DNA of 64,000 nt from positions 96,934 through 160,933 of the forward strand of contig JAGVSM010003514.1 in assembly GCA_022494885.1 (NCBI GenBank). Reading direction: 5' to 3'. Positions 31,690 through 42,170 of this stretch are shown here, piece after piece; the stretch's first letter is position 1, and the number at the start of each line of letters is the position of its first letter. Origin of the DNA: Micrasema longulum (Eukaryota; Arthropoda; Insecta; Trichoptera; Brachycentridae). The translations under genes were made by a program, and so were the position numbers. The notes under the pieces were generated by a model. That model did no database searches and was not told the origin of the DNA. It saw only the letters and a program-made list of their open reading frames with translations.

Positions 31690-32080
31690 AAATAATGGTA
31701 TTGAAAGGGGGGTGTAAGGTAACCGTGCATAATAAATGTGAACAATGAATGTTCAGAACATGTACAAGAATTTGTGAATTTGGGAAGCATGTTTTCAAGA
31801 GATAGATGAGTAGAAAAATACGTTGAAAGGAGACTGAATGCAGACAAGAAAATGAATGGTGAAGTAATTTCTTTTAAAAATATATCAATCAAACCTTGAC
31901 TTGTAGCACACGACGGAGTTAAAATAATGGTAACGCGGGACGAAGACGACTAAGAAAGATAAACCAAAATCTCTAGTCTTGTCATGTCATGTCAAAAGCA
32001 GTCATAGCCGAAGAGTATGTATGACAAGATGTATGAATGTGTAAGAGGCTAGGAATATATGTCAGGACAGACGTGTGTAG
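31690..32080 (+). mobile_element. Non-LTR retrotransposon relic (RT C-terminal region)
   Basis: One frame gives HVQEFVNLGSMFSRDR, a stop, then VEKYVERRLNADKKMNGEVI. This matches the 'eFvYLGsmf..dg...eI.RRi..a' segment after the RT domain of RTE/jockey-like elements. Further on, RRVCMTRCMNV, stop, EARNICQDR matches the terminal cysteine-rich tail of the same element type. The part between is deleted or scrambled. It is non-functional. Confidence 0.65.
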
Positions 32081-32134
32081 GTGGTCTTTTTTTGATTACC
32101 CCATTTATATTAATTACTCGTGTTATACTTTTAA

Positions 32135-32805
32135 CTAGCTGACCCGACAGACGTTGTCCTGCCCAAACGTTTGTTTGCCTTGAAAAAAGACTTGTTTTTA
32201 ATAAGTAGGTACCTAGGTACTTGTTTTTGATTAAATTCCAAAACAAAAAATTGACAATATTAAAAAAAATATTGAATTTAAGTAGGTATTTATTTATGGT
32301 TGAATTCCAAAACATAAAATAAATATTTTTTCAAATATGGCATTCTTTTTTCAAACGTCAAACTCCGGTCGTTTCACCAACAGAAGGGTGTACTTATGTA
32401 GCAATACGATTTTTAAAAATGTTTTGAATTTGATATTATTTTAGTGTTACCAAAAATCCAATAAAAATAAATAAATGTGTAGAAATTATAAGGAATTTAA
32501 GAAAAGAATCTGATTGAGATCCACAAAAAAAAAGTTTTTTGTAAACATTCAAAAATAAACTTTTTGTACACACGAAAAAACAACATCTTTCCATTTTTTG
32601 CAAATGCATTCTCCTTGAATGAATAAAACGTTTATGCTCCTTACTTTTTTTTTACATATTAAATTGAAGATTTTAATATTTACGAACACGCACAGCGCAA
32701 AGATCTATATTTCTCTGAAAACCGCACGTAAATCGGTTAAGCCGTTTAGGAGGAGTACGGTGACATCACACGTATAGAGGAATTATATATATAAAGATGA
32801 AATTT
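32135..32805 (+). mobile_element. Interspersed element with AGCTGACCCG start and TATATA tail
   Basis: It begins CTAGCTGACCCGACAGACG. It ends with AATCGGTTAAGCCGTTTAGG, GGAGTACGG and a TTATATATATAAAGAT tail. This pair of end blocks is, from memory, a widespread signature in insect genomes. No coding sequence is present. The class is not asserted; a non-autonomous LINE-like element is the favoured reading. Confidence 0.5.
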
Positions 32806-32944
32806 CACGAAAAAAATATATCAGACCACAATACAAGAAAAATACTAAATAATAAAAAAATAAAGAAAATACTAAATACGATTTAATGGAATGCTATGAG
32901 ATAAATACTAATATGAGAATTTGTTTAGCAACCCGAGAACACAA

Positions 32945-33300
32945 TTCATTTATATTAGTCGTAGGGAGGATTATAGGTTATATTGAAGTCCATTGCATTC
33001 AATCACATACCAATGGAGAAAAAGCCTTTGAGCGTCCGTTTACTTGTGATCTGTTTGTCTAAGCAATTCATTCAATTACGATTGGCAAAGAGAGAAAGGG
33101 TAGAGAAGGCAACGTTTGATCGGAAGGAATCTGCTTCGATCTCCGCAGCAAATATCTTTACTTCAAAACCTTTGATTTCAATGACCAATCTCCTAGTAGC
33201 GAATACTGACAAAAAATCGGGCCAAATAAAATACAAGACAGTACGGGCGAGGGATGTTATTGACATAGGGGAATAATTCGACGTCCTGTATTGAAAAAGC
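32945..33300. promoter_or_regulatory. Repeat-poor island with TCF-like sites and open frames on both strands
   Basis: Frames of 97 codons (plus, 32983-33276) and 94 codons (minus, 33072-33356) overlap. Neither has a recognised domain. AAAGCCTTTGAG (about 33022) and AACCTTTGATTTC (about 33167) resemble TCF/LEF sites. I favour a conserved regulatory element, but the plus frame cannot be excluded as coding. Confidence 0.25.
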
Positions 33301-33587
33301 CTATATAAGTATTGTGCCGTAAAAGTAAATGTTGTGTGAACTAATTTTATATTCATGACATCAAAAAAGTGTATTTACATCTTGTCGTTTTCGTAACATT
33401 GTAAGTCTTCGAATATTACTTTGCTAGTATTGTTACCATAAATCGACTTTTATGGATTTAAAAATGGTTGAAATAGGTGCGGACTGTCTGTATCGGGGGG
33501 ATAATGAAACAGAACTCGAATTTTGCAGAGGTGTTTTTAAATCAGGTACACATCCTGATAAAGATATCGAGAGGAGAAAAGTCGGAT

Positions 33588-33745
33588 TCGTAGTGTTGTG
33601 ATCGATGCGTTCGCCAACGAAGCTTGAGGTCCTGGCTTCGATTCCTGAAAGGGTCGACGAAAAACATTTGTTTATAAGGTGGTTTGACACTGAAAGATTT
33701 CACTGTCCCTTGACAAGCAAATCAGGCTTACGCTCAAACTTTTAT
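33588..33745 (+). mobile_element. SINE group A relative, 3' truncated
   Basis: The head has an A-box-like ATCGATGCGTTCGCC and a B-box CTTCGATTCC (about 33636). The body matches the group A TTTCACTGTCCCTTG and CAGGCTTACGC blocks. The CTATGCACCAT end is absent. Confidence 0.6.
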
Positions 33746-33829
33746 ATTAGTTGTTGAAAAATATTACCCACTGTTATATTATTTAAGAATTTTGCATCAT
33801 TTCAATTAAGGTTCTTCAGCTCTTAGGGA

Positions 33830-34200
33830 CCGCATTACTCCCGCGACTTTTGATTATTTGTGTTAATGCTAAAGATAAACAACAAACTCGGGGAGGAGGA
33901 AAATAAAAAATAAATAATTAAAGTCGTGGCGACAAACCGGAAACAATCGTCAAATTGCGACCATCGTCAAACAACTCCCCGATTATCCGGCCCTGTAATT
34001 AAAGCTGGCCAAATATTTACCTGTTCTTTCAAGTTTTAATAACCGGAGGATCGGATTATGATCAAGTTACCGATGGGCGCCCCCGTTACCGCCCCCGCCC
34101 CTGTCACAACCCGGGGGAGGGCGGGGGACCGGGGGCGGATTGTTTGCAGCCCTCAAAGCCTAATTGTGGAAGATAAGACTAATGCAAATTTTATAAATCG
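33830..34200. promoter_or_regulatory. GC-rich island with homeodomain and POU sites
   Basis: TAATTAAAG, GGATTATGATC and TTATCCGG are typical homeodomain-binding types. A perfect octamer ATGCAAAT lies at 34182-34189. A G-quadruplex-capable run lies at 34113-34135. The patch is repeat-free inside AT-rich DNA and has no frame. It is the strongest enhancer-like candidate in the window by motif content; function is inference. Confidence 0.4.
34090..34138. other. G-quadruplex / C-rich hairpin motif
   Basis: Four G-runs at 34113-34117, 34119-34121, 34123-34127 and 34131-34135 have loops of 1, 1 and 3 bases. The C-rich stretch at 34090-34101 can pair with them as a hairpin. Confidence 0.6.
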
Positions 34201-35429
34201 ATTTCCAAGAGCGCTCAGAAAGAGTTAAATAGGGTTTGTTCACAATTTCAAATGCCAAATATTTTGAGAGGATTTGGTTTTCGCTTTATTCTTAATTAAT
34301 TTTAAAACTGGCCGTGTTCGTTCTACAATAACGCTGAAGTTTAGTGCCACCATAAATGTGTTTTTAAAATATCTAATTTTATGCAGAATAATCAATAATA
34401 TTTAAATGGAACACATTTTATACCCAAATTATTTTCATTATTACTAGACAGGTGCCACAGTTTTGTAGCAACAATTCACGGATCAGTGTATACTTGTAGT
34501 GCCATATTGAACAGACTTTATGAACTCGGCAATAGTTATTCACACGAATCGGATATATTTAGTGTAGGGTGTTGTCCATATCCCTACCAAAGATGGTGAA
34601 TGGTAATTATATTTATTTATTTATACATTTCATAATATATACAATGTTTGGTTCACTTTACCTAGATGCATTAAACAGTACTTAGCGATTTTCTTGTTTT
34701 ATTACTTTAAATATTTTATTATTTAATTTGACATTTATTCTTAAGTTGTTGAAACTTTCTACTGAATATGTTGTATGATTTTAAGGTTAAATTTTTGTTT
34801 ATAAATCTTGGGGAATAGATAGTGTACGTTTTTTTTTTTTTAAATAATTAAACCAAATATGTTTATTTTAAAAAAAAATTGTAAAAGGCAGATTTGCCAT
34901 ATATGTTAATAAAATAAAATAAATAAGTTTGTCCTCTAATATTATGATCACATTTAAAAGAAATTTTTTAGAACTACTAGAGACACCAGAACATATTTTT
35001 TTCTCAATTATTAGGCTGAGTTGAACTTTACAGTTTTTATTGAGCAAAAAAAATTGTTTTTGCGAAATTTCAATATAAGCAAAATTATGTAAAAACATCA
35101 AACGTAATTTCTGTCTTGGGTTTAAAAGGGCTAATGTAAGATTTCATCTTTTCTTCCAACATTTTGAAGACGGTCAATGTCAATTATATTTGTTCATTAT
35201 AACCTTTTTAGATCTGAGACACAGATTTTATAAAAGTTGTATTATGTTATTTATTTTTAAACTTTTGTTTGTAAATGTATGTAACAGTAGTTTTTTGAAG
35301 CGTGATAAAACTTTCAATTGAAATGACAGAAGCTATTATGCGTTGAAATAGGTTTGTATATGTTGTTTTTTAAGAATGAAATTACATTTTTTTTTAATGA
35401 TATCCGGCAATGAGGAAGTATAGCGGATT

Positions 35430-35660
35430 ATTTTTTTTTTTTATTTGTTAAAAGACTATTAAACTTAGCCAAAAAAACTTTTTGTTTTTTTTATATCGTA
35501 TTATCAGAGCTATCATTTCTTAAAGTTGTGTGTTTCTGAAATAACTCCGCGTGGGACGTTAGAGATTCTCTTTCGCGTATTGTCAATAAGCAAACCGGAT
35601 ATCTTTCACAGATCTCTTTTCATTCGTTGATTTATATGAACCAGTGGTGTCCTTCAAAAC
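35430..35660 (+). mobile_element. Family G copy
   Basis: The blocks AGACTATTAAACTTAGCC, GTTTCTGAAATAACTC, AAACCGGATATCTTTCACAG and TATGAACCAGTGG match the copy at 62645. The CRE-like core is mutated here (GGGACGTTAG). Confidence 0.6.
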
Positions 35661-35874
35661 AGTTCATTTAAAAGATGCCGAGATATTGGATACTTTTGGG
35701 CGGACTTACGAGCTAACTCAAATGTTTTCAGGTCGTGGTGCTTATCGAAAATATCTTCATAGATTTAAAAAAAGAGATTTAGAAAAAAAAGGAGCTATGA
35801 TGGCTCGTGCAATGGTAGCCGAAACGTCGGAACAAATCCAACACACGATATCACCCAAAAAAGAAACATTTTGA
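35644..35874 (+). mobile_element. Probable non-LTR retrotransposon C-terminal fragment
   Basis: The 76-codon frame contains TYELTQMFSGRGAYRKYLHR. This resembles the 'TQ.LTGHG.f..YLhrf' motif in the C-terminal region of R1/LOA-type elements. ETSEQIQHTI follows at the place where an 'ETaeHtL' motif is expected. The cysteine pairs usual between them are missing. It is inserted within the long inverted-repeat element next to family G. Confidence 0.45.
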
Positions 35875-36823
35875 TAACGCCGTGAAAACCTATGCACCTC
35901 TTAAAGCGTTTTATTTATATTTTATGTATTTCTGTGGATATCTGTCATTGGTTTTGTTCTCTGTCTATTTTTTTTGTTGATTCCACAATAAATAAAATTA
36001 AAATATAAAATAGTGGTAGAATAAGAATTGTATCCCAATCCGTATTCTATCACTATGCCTAAGCGTAACATTATTCCAAGTTTATGAGTAAGGCCCTTAT
36101 AGTTTTTCAAACGTATTTAATTATACGTGGTATTTTATCTTCATTTATGAATAATCTACAAAGCATAATGGTATTCGCTACTTATTTTTTTTTTCAAAAC
36201 TGTTTATTCGATAAATATTTATATTGACCTGCTATACTATGAAACGATTGAATTAAAAATTTCTACTTGTCGTGTAAAAGCTCACTGGTCGTATGTAATA
36301 AATAAAAATAAATAATTCTGGGCGAGCAATGTTATAATTTGAAATATTAAAAATATAATCCTATTCCTGCCATCTCTGGAGACGCGGGAGAAGTAATATC
36401 TTTGTAGCATCCTAGAACACAACCTTACTCCAATAAGTTAAGTTTATTTGATCATTTATTGTGAAGTTTGCTCGCGAATAGAGTGTGATAAGCTTCAGGG
36501 AAGATCAATTCTCAATTTTAGCATCAATTCTGCCAATAATACTACTACGCATGATTACAAATTTATTGCTAAATTAAATTTCAATTATTTATTTTATTTT
36601 ATTAACATAAACGGCAAATCTGCCTTTTACAAACATTTATAATACTACATATTTGGCCTAATATATACATTTTTTTTTAAACATAAATTTCCTTATACCC
36701 AAGATTTATATAAAAAAAAATATACAAGATTTATATTTATAAAATTCACCTCAAAATTATACAGCATATTCAGTAGAAAGTTTAAATAATAAAACATTAT
36801 AATTCAACAAGGATATAATGATA

Positions 36824-36848
36824 CAGTACTTATAATCATAAGTACTGT
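36824..36848. repeat. Perfect hairpin at the inner edge of an inverted terminus
   Basis: CAGTACTTAT and ATAAGTACTG flank a 4-base loop. It forms the inner boundary of the right arm of the 2.47-kb element. Confidence 0.6.
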
Positions 36849-37134
36849 TTCATACAGCTGGGCAAAGTGAACAAAAAACTGTGAATATTATGAAATGCCT
36901 GAATAAATAAATATAATTACCATTCACCATCTTTGAAAAAGTTCAAAAGGTTTGTTCCATAGGAACAATGCCCTACACTAAATATATCGGATACGTGGGA
37001 ATAATATTGTAAGTAAATTCATTATAAGTCGATCCTAATAAAACGGATATAAAAAACTGTTATTTTTTCACTTTTACATTTTTTTTTCATTTCATATATT
37101 TTCAAGACATGCAGGTATATTTATTTTTTATTTT

Positions 37135-37335
37135 TCGATTCCTGAACAGGTTTTCACAGAGTACTGATTCAAAAAGTAGTTATATACTGCTATATTTCAT
37201 CGTAGCTGGATTGTCACCTGAATAATAAAACTGATTACATCAACAGAGATGATCAATAAATGTTGCATTTATTATCCGAATGCAGTGCTCTATGCACCAT
37301 CTGTTGCGGATAGAGACACGATGATAATATTAACA
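37135..37335 (+). mobile_element. SINE group A relative, decayed
   Basis: A B-box-like CGATTCCTGAACAGG lies near 37137. The 3' end block GCAGTGCTCTATGCACCATC and a GATGATAAT tail lie at 37281-37330. The middle is diverged. Confidence 0.5.
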
Positions 37336-37419
37336 CATTTCTCTTTTAATTTTTTTTAATGAAATATTTGCGTTCTTATGATTTACCCAATTATTTAATT
37401 TTTAGGGCTATTTTCAACG

Positions 37420-37540
37420 ATTTGTAAATAACTCACTATTAGAAAATTCGAATCAAGTGAGAGTAGAGTGGGATTCGAACCATGGACCTTTGATCCGTGA
37501 GTCTGAGAAGCTAGCCACAGGACCACAACCCGATTAAGAC
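37420..37540 (-). mobile_element. tRNA-derived SINE, group B
   Basis: On the minus strand, AATCGGGTTGTGGTCCTGTG, an A-box-like GGCTAGCTTCTCAGA and a B-box-like GGTTCGAATCCC are in order. They are followed by the AACTCACTATTAGA-type block shared with 9590. Confidence 0.7.
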
Positions 37541-37890
37541 ATTTACATTATTTACTTAATCAAAGTTATTTAATATTTTACACAAAAAAATAATCTAAAT
37601 GAAATACTGTAAACTGTACGTTTTTGTAAAAATAAAATATTCAAAAAAATCTAATATTATTTGAAATAATACAATTGTTTCAAAGGAATTATTTGACAAC
37701 AATGTGTTGAGTGTAAAAGTAGGGGATTAAATTGTATATATTTTATTATAATATCATATTACAACCAACAGAGATGATGAATATTTAAGAAAGGGAAATG
37801 CTTTTTATTTTCAAGTCAATTTTGGTATGCCATGAATTAAAAAACAAATATTATATCCCGCCTCTTAAAAACGATGTCTATCTTTTACCC
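37541..37890. other. AT-rich stretch, nothing recognised
   Basis: No feature can be supported. Confidence 0.3.
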
Positions 37891-37894
37891 TAGG

Positions 37895-37990
37895 AGGTAC
37901 AAGTCTAGATCAACCGAAGACAGTTCATAAGTCCTGCAAATGCCGAGACATTCAACGTCCGTTCTCTATTTCTGTTGTGACATCTAATAT
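37895..37990 (+). mobile_element. Family M, decayed fragment
   Basis: The blocks CAGTTCATAAGTCCTGCAAA, TGCCGAGACATTC and TCTATTTCTGTTGTG align with the CAGGTCATAAGCCCTGTAAA, TGCCTAGACTTCC and CCTCTCTGTTGCA parts of the family. Confidence 0.4.
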
Positions 37991-38029
37991 AAAAAAAATT
38001 GTTGTCAATTATAATTCTAGTCAGATTTC

Positions 38030-38330
38030 AGATTTCCTCAAATTACGACCTCATTCCCTCTCCTTCGCCCGTGTTCCTTCCCCCCCCCCCCCTCTTGCCG
38101 CATGTTGCCTATAATACGTCAGGGGCCGCGCCAGCGTCGTCCTCTCGGGGGGGCGGCGCGAAAGGGGAAGGAGGGTGAGGTGGACGGGAAAAGTTTTTAA
38201 CTTTCCCGGAAAAAGTTTTGAAAATCGTTATTTTCCCGGATCTGAGTGCGAGTGTTCCGGCTCCCAGCCGGCTTTGTCGTCCCCAGTCGTATATTCGCCA
38301 AGTAATGTAGGCGAATATTTATTTTTATAA
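38030..38330. promoter_or_regulatory. GC-rich island with a poly-C tract
   Basis: A C13 run lies at 38080-38092. CCGCGCC (about 38125) and GGCGGCGCG (about 38152) form a GC hairpin. A G-rich strand follows. The composition is the most GC-rich of the window's first 50 kb. It could be a CpG promoter or a conserved element. No transcript can be inferred. Confidence 0.3.
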
Positions 38331-38985
38331 TTGTCCAACTGTATCGAGAAATTAATACGCTTTGTGCATACAAAAATCTCTTCAAAGAATGAGGAAATTC
38401 AGCGGTATTAACTCTTGTGTGGCTGTAATGTCTCACTAGTCGACATAGGACACAAAACTTAATATATCTCCCTTTTTTTTTTTTTTATGATGAACTCGTA
38501 TTTTTTGTAATCTTTAAATGGACGTTTTCACACCGGATTTAGAAATAAAAAAATTGTGTAACTGTGCTCGATCTTAATACAATTTTTATTTATCCTTGCT
38601 ACGCGAATAATAAATGTCCGCTAATTCAGCAACACATCTGTATAAGAGAGAGCACGAAGATAGAACTCATAAAAAGAAGACAGAGACGCTGTTCTATGGC
38701 GGGTGTTGGGTCAAACTGAATCAGTCTTCAGTCGACTGATGACAGTGATGGGGGACGCACGCGCGTAATGTAAGTGGCGTAATTATGATTATTTTTTATT
38801 TTACTAAATTAAGGCTAAATTATACGTTTATTTGCATAAATTATGGAGAAAAAAATTGATTTAATAGTATGTCTTCTGGTTTTTTTTTTCAAATGTCTGA
38901 ACTTTAGAATATTCCGTCTTTCACCGCGCGCTAGGGGATTATTGACCACAGTCTTTTAAGAGTTGAAAAAAAAATATTTGTCAAA
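38331..38985. other. Mixed unassigned stretch
   Basis: CTTCAGTCGACTGATGACAG near 38726 is an imperfect palindrome. No coding or repeat family is recognised. Confidence 0.25.
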
Positions 38986-38989
38986 TAAC

Positions 38990-39205
38990 TATCAAACTAA
39001 ATAAATAAAATGAAATAAAGGTTTCAGCTCTTTAACTTCAAAAACATCAACGTTGATGTTAAAATATGGGCAGAATGGTGAATGTTACACAGTGTGTAAA
39101 ATGGCCACTTAAACCAGCCAATAACAGGTCATAAGCCTTGTAGATGCCTAGACTTCCATATAACCTTCTCTAAAATGTTCTTCATCTCTGTTGTACTATG
39201 TTCAT
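38990..39205 (+). mobile_element. Family M fragment
   Basis: The 3' half of the family is present: AAGGTTTCAGCTCTTTAACT, GGCAGAATGGTGAATGTTAC, GCCACTTAAACCAGCCAATA and ACTTCCATATAACCTTCTC. It ends near CATCTCTGTTGTA. The core palindrome is absent. Confidence 0.65.
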
Positions 39206-39254
39206 ATCAAACTAGGCCAAAAATATTTTTACGTTTCATATTATCAGCGCCATT

Positions 39255-39430
39255 AAGTTTCGTAATTTTAAAATGAGTCTACAAGTTACTCAATAAATTA
39301 CTCACAAGTTCTCGTCAAAGAGTTCTGCTGATTAACAAGTTGGCTTCCCGGAGACCGAAAATCTATCATAACACTCTATCTATATATCTATCATATCGTT
39401 GGTATATCTAAGTGAACTTGTGACTTAGTT
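39255..39430 (+). mobile_element. Family G fragment
   Basis: ACTCACAAGTTCTCGTCAAAG, GTTCTGCTGATTAACAAGTT and GGCTTCCCGGAGACCG match the middle of the copy at 47925. It is directly upstream of the Penelope-like relic, so a structural link between the two is possible but unproven. Confidence 0.45.
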
Positions 39431-39454
39431 TAAATTAGTTCATTTTTAATCAAA

Positions 39455-39890
39455 TAAAATAAGTTTTCAACCACTATTTATTTTTCCACCGACAAGTTAC
39501 ATGTATCTAATTCCCTACCATCAAACATTAAACCTGCATACTACACAACTAAAAATATAATAATATTGTTAAAAAATTACAAGGACAAAGTCCATAAATA
39601 TTATAAATCTGGCATATACCAATTAAATTGTAATGATTACGAATCAATCTACATTAGAAAAACAAAAATAAACTTTTATATTAGAGTTAAAGAACACTTA
39701 AGGTGCCTAAATAATAAAAAAAATCTGAATTTGCAAACCGTCTCGTCTGATAGAAAACAATCATTAATTCAAAAAGGACACTGGATTTAAAGATCCTTAT
39801 ATTGAATATAAAATATTAAAATTAAGAAAACTTGGAAATCTTAGAAATATATATAGCGATTCAAAATAGGAAAAAAATAATAAATAAATA
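39455..39890 (+). mobile_element. Penelope-like element relic, GIY-YIG endonuclease region
   Basis: The frame 39458-39790 includes VSNSLPSNIKPAYYTT, then YYKSGIYQLNCNDY, then ESIYIRKTKINFYIRVKEHL. This is the GIY-YIG fold pattern of Penelope-like elements, in which SGIYki-CndC precedes yIGqTgRsf..R.kEH. The glycine of YIG is replaced by Arg and the second Cys by Tyr, so it is inactive. After the stop at 39790 another frame gives PYIEYKILKLRKLGN, the usual C-terminal tail. The RT domain is missing. Confidence 0.7.
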
Positions 39891-39914
39891 AACAATATTT
39901 ACTTTAGTCTACTC

Positions 39915-39945
39915 CTGTCTAGTTTCGAACGTATCCTTCTCACAT
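39915..39945 (-). ncRNA. Decayed hammerhead of the HHR-b type
   Basis: On the minus strand, GAGAAGGATACGTTCGAAAC (39942-39923) aligns with the stem II / GAAAC part of HHR-b at 54.35 kb. The CTGATGA box is degraded. It lies 25 bp downstream of the Penelope-like C-terminal tail, on the opposite strand. Confidence 0.35.
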
Positions 39946-40430
39946 TACCATCATTTTAAGGAAAAAATACTAATTTTTTGTTTCATTGGCAGCATACAGA
40001 TAAAATAAAATACGAAATAATTCATTGGTTGAGTAAACCTTGAGAAAGAAACTTGTTTAAGTTTCAAACTGGTAGGTGGAAATTTAAAAAAAAATAGTGG
40101 TGAAAAACAAAGTTGTTTTATGTATTTATTCAGTTTTAAAATACGCCCAAGGTGCATTTACAAAAATAATATAGTTAAGTACAAACATAGTAAATAATAA
40201 TTTAAAAAATATAAAAGGAGTTTTTTTAATATTTTTTTTTATTCATGTAGAAACAAAAAAACATGCTGCAATGCAAAATCTAAAGTGAAAAAGAGAAAAA
40301 TATGGATTTAAGAAAAATGTTAGAATAAAAAAGCAAATCGTAAATAACTTGTAAAAAGTTTTAACAAAAAAATATTTAGAAAAATAATATTGAATAACCA
40401 CAAATTAAATGCTCCAAATATAAAATTTAC
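39946..40430. other. AT-rich stretch, nothing recognised
   Basis: Chance frames only. Confidence 0.3.
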
Positions 40431-40434
40431 AGTT

Positions 40435-40570
40435 CATTTTTGCTGAAGTCTTTTTTTTTCAAACTGTTTCTAGAAACTTAGCCCTTCAATTAAATGCTCT
40501 ACTTTTTACAGATTGTTAATAATCATTTTTATCAAATTTCCCGCAGCATTAATCTTCATCATTACAAAAG
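40435..40570 (+). mobile_element. Family G, decayed fragment
   Basis: GAAACTTAGCCCTTCAATTAAATGC and CTACTTTTTACAG, then TTTCCCGCAGCATTAATCTT, roughly follow the 3' part of the copy at 62645-62995. Confidence 0.3.
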
Positions 40571-40731
40571 GTATTGACAGAAACTTGCAGATTAGAAAGA
40601 CATTACAATTAAAGGGTTTACGTTTTACTATTGATTTGAGTTTTTTTTATTATTTTGATAACTAATTGGTATTATTTTATGAAACCAGATTTTTTTTCGA
40701 ATATAAAAACCAATAATGAATAATTTATACA

Positions 40732-40866
40732 CCAGGCGGATGAAGAACACATTTATGTGCGTGAAAAGTGGAGATAAGTCCGCCTGGTAATGTAGTGGTT
40801 GGCACATTCGCCTACCGCGCTTGAGGTTTTGGGTTTGATTCCTGCTTTCTTATGACTAAGCAGAAT
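40732..40866 (+). mobile_element. tRNA-derived SINE head, group C
   Basis: The A-box TGTAGTGGTTGGCAC (about 40792) and B-box GGGTTTGATTCC (about 40831) are well spaced. The body is interrupted at about 40866 by a reversed group D SINE. CCAGGCGGA at 40732-40740 is the reverse complement of TCCGCCTGG at the SINE's own start. Confidence 0.65.
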
Positions 40867-40869
40867 ATT

Positions 40870-41060
40870 ATTTTTTTCAAAGAAATAACCCACTTAGCCT
40901 TTATTCTAGAGGCTTGTCAGCAGGTGGGAAAGAAAGGATTTGGAATGAAGTGATGAATAATGCACCACAACCCCTAGACGAATTGAGAAAAAATCTTTGT
41001 ATCCAGTTTCAAACCACGCGCCGTTTAACCAATTGCGCTACAGCGCGGCGCCAGTCAAAT
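40870..41060 (-). mobile_element. tRNA-derived SINE, group D, nested
   Basis: On the minus strand the head has an A-box-like TAGCGCAATTGGTTAAAC and a B-box-like TGGTTTGAAACTG. The body ends in AAGGCTAAGTGGGTTATT. It is inserted into the group C SINE. Confidence 0.7.
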
Positions 41061-41940
41061 TTATTTCCATTTTGGAATTATTTTCCTTCAAGTCGTATAA
41101 TGGAGGCCAAGACTCGATATGGGCTGTTGGGCTATTGAAGAAGAAGAAAAAAACTGTTCAATAAATAATAGGTAATAAATGCTTGTGTTAAATTTCATCT
41201 CTCGAATACTTCGGAAGGTAAGAAATGTTTTGAAAGGGGCCAAAGAAGCACGTGATTTAAAAAAAGCATAATAAAACCAAATTCGGTTACTAAAATGCTC
41301 CGAAAAATTAAAGAACACGGGCCGTGAATAAGCCAAAGCAGATGAAAAAAAGTTTGTAACAGTATTTAGGTGTTAAGGAGCGTTTTCACTACACATGAAA
41401 AAATCTGCATATTTTTTTTTATTTTCTTCATCTAAGGTACGAAACTAATCGTGCACGTGTGAGTTACTTGGTTTTATTTCAGAAAAAACAAGCATGGGTA
41501 CTAGTTATCTTTCTCAATAAATTAAGTTGTCTGAAAATACCCTTAGATTTTACGTGTTATTCTTATCTTAATTCTGTAATAAGGACAAGAATTGGGAATG
41601 AAAACGAAACTGTTTTCTGTAATTTAAAAAATAAAACCAAAAGCGGTGGCTTTGAATAGCCTGTTCATTTAGGTATAGAAAAAAAAGCGTTTCCTAATAT
41701 AAAAGTATAGTAATTCGGTAGAATCTTTGTCATTGCAAAAATCAAAAGACGAAAAAAAAAGTACATACACAGTGTAAGCGATCACTCAAATATCAATTAA
41801 AATTACTTTTTATTTTTTATAATATATTATCTGTAAATGTGTTTTTTTATGAGAGTTAAAGGGGATTTTTCAAAATATATGTATTTAAATCCATAATGAA
41901 CAATCATATGAAACCCACTCCATCTTAACCTCCATCATGT
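41061..41940. other. AT-rich stretch, nothing recognised
   Basis: Overlapping frames of 82 and 66 codons have no family features. Confidence 0.3.
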
Positions 41941-41944
41941 ATTT

Positions 41945-42170
41945 ATGGATTTTTGTATATTTATTTATTTATTATATATATACGGCCTAAGCCAATTACA
42001 ACAGTTACATGAAGAAACATAAATGCAAGAAACTGAACAAAAGAACATAAAACTATTTAGCAAAGACAAACAAGGGCAAAACAATAATAGTATACAATAT
42101 ATTCAAAAAAACGAAAGACCTAAAACTTTGAGCTAAACCATGCCAATCCAACTTCATCCCACACTGTTTA
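41945..42170 (-). mobile_element. Non-LTR retrotransposon 3' end
   Basis: It shares CAAGAAACTGAACAAA, ACATAAA, AGACAAACAAGGGCA and a GGCCTAAGCCAATTACA end with the LINE relic at 59310-59745 (minus strand). Its tail is TATATATAATAAATAAATA. Only the 3' UTR and the last codons are represented. Confidence 0.6.

Larger units (their letters stand above)
34536..37005. mobile_element. 2.47-kb element with inverted termini of about 150 bp
   Basis: The left arm (34536-34695) and right arm (about 36840-37005) are reverse complements. They share the blocks GATATATTTAGTGTAGGG, AAGATGGTGAATGGTAATTA, CATTTCATAATAT, GTTCACTTT and AACAGTACTTA. Arms differ by small indels. The interior is mostly AT-rich and contains a family G copy and a LINE fragment as nested insertions. 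No transposase is recognised, so this is a foldback-type or non-autonomous element. Confidence 0.65.
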
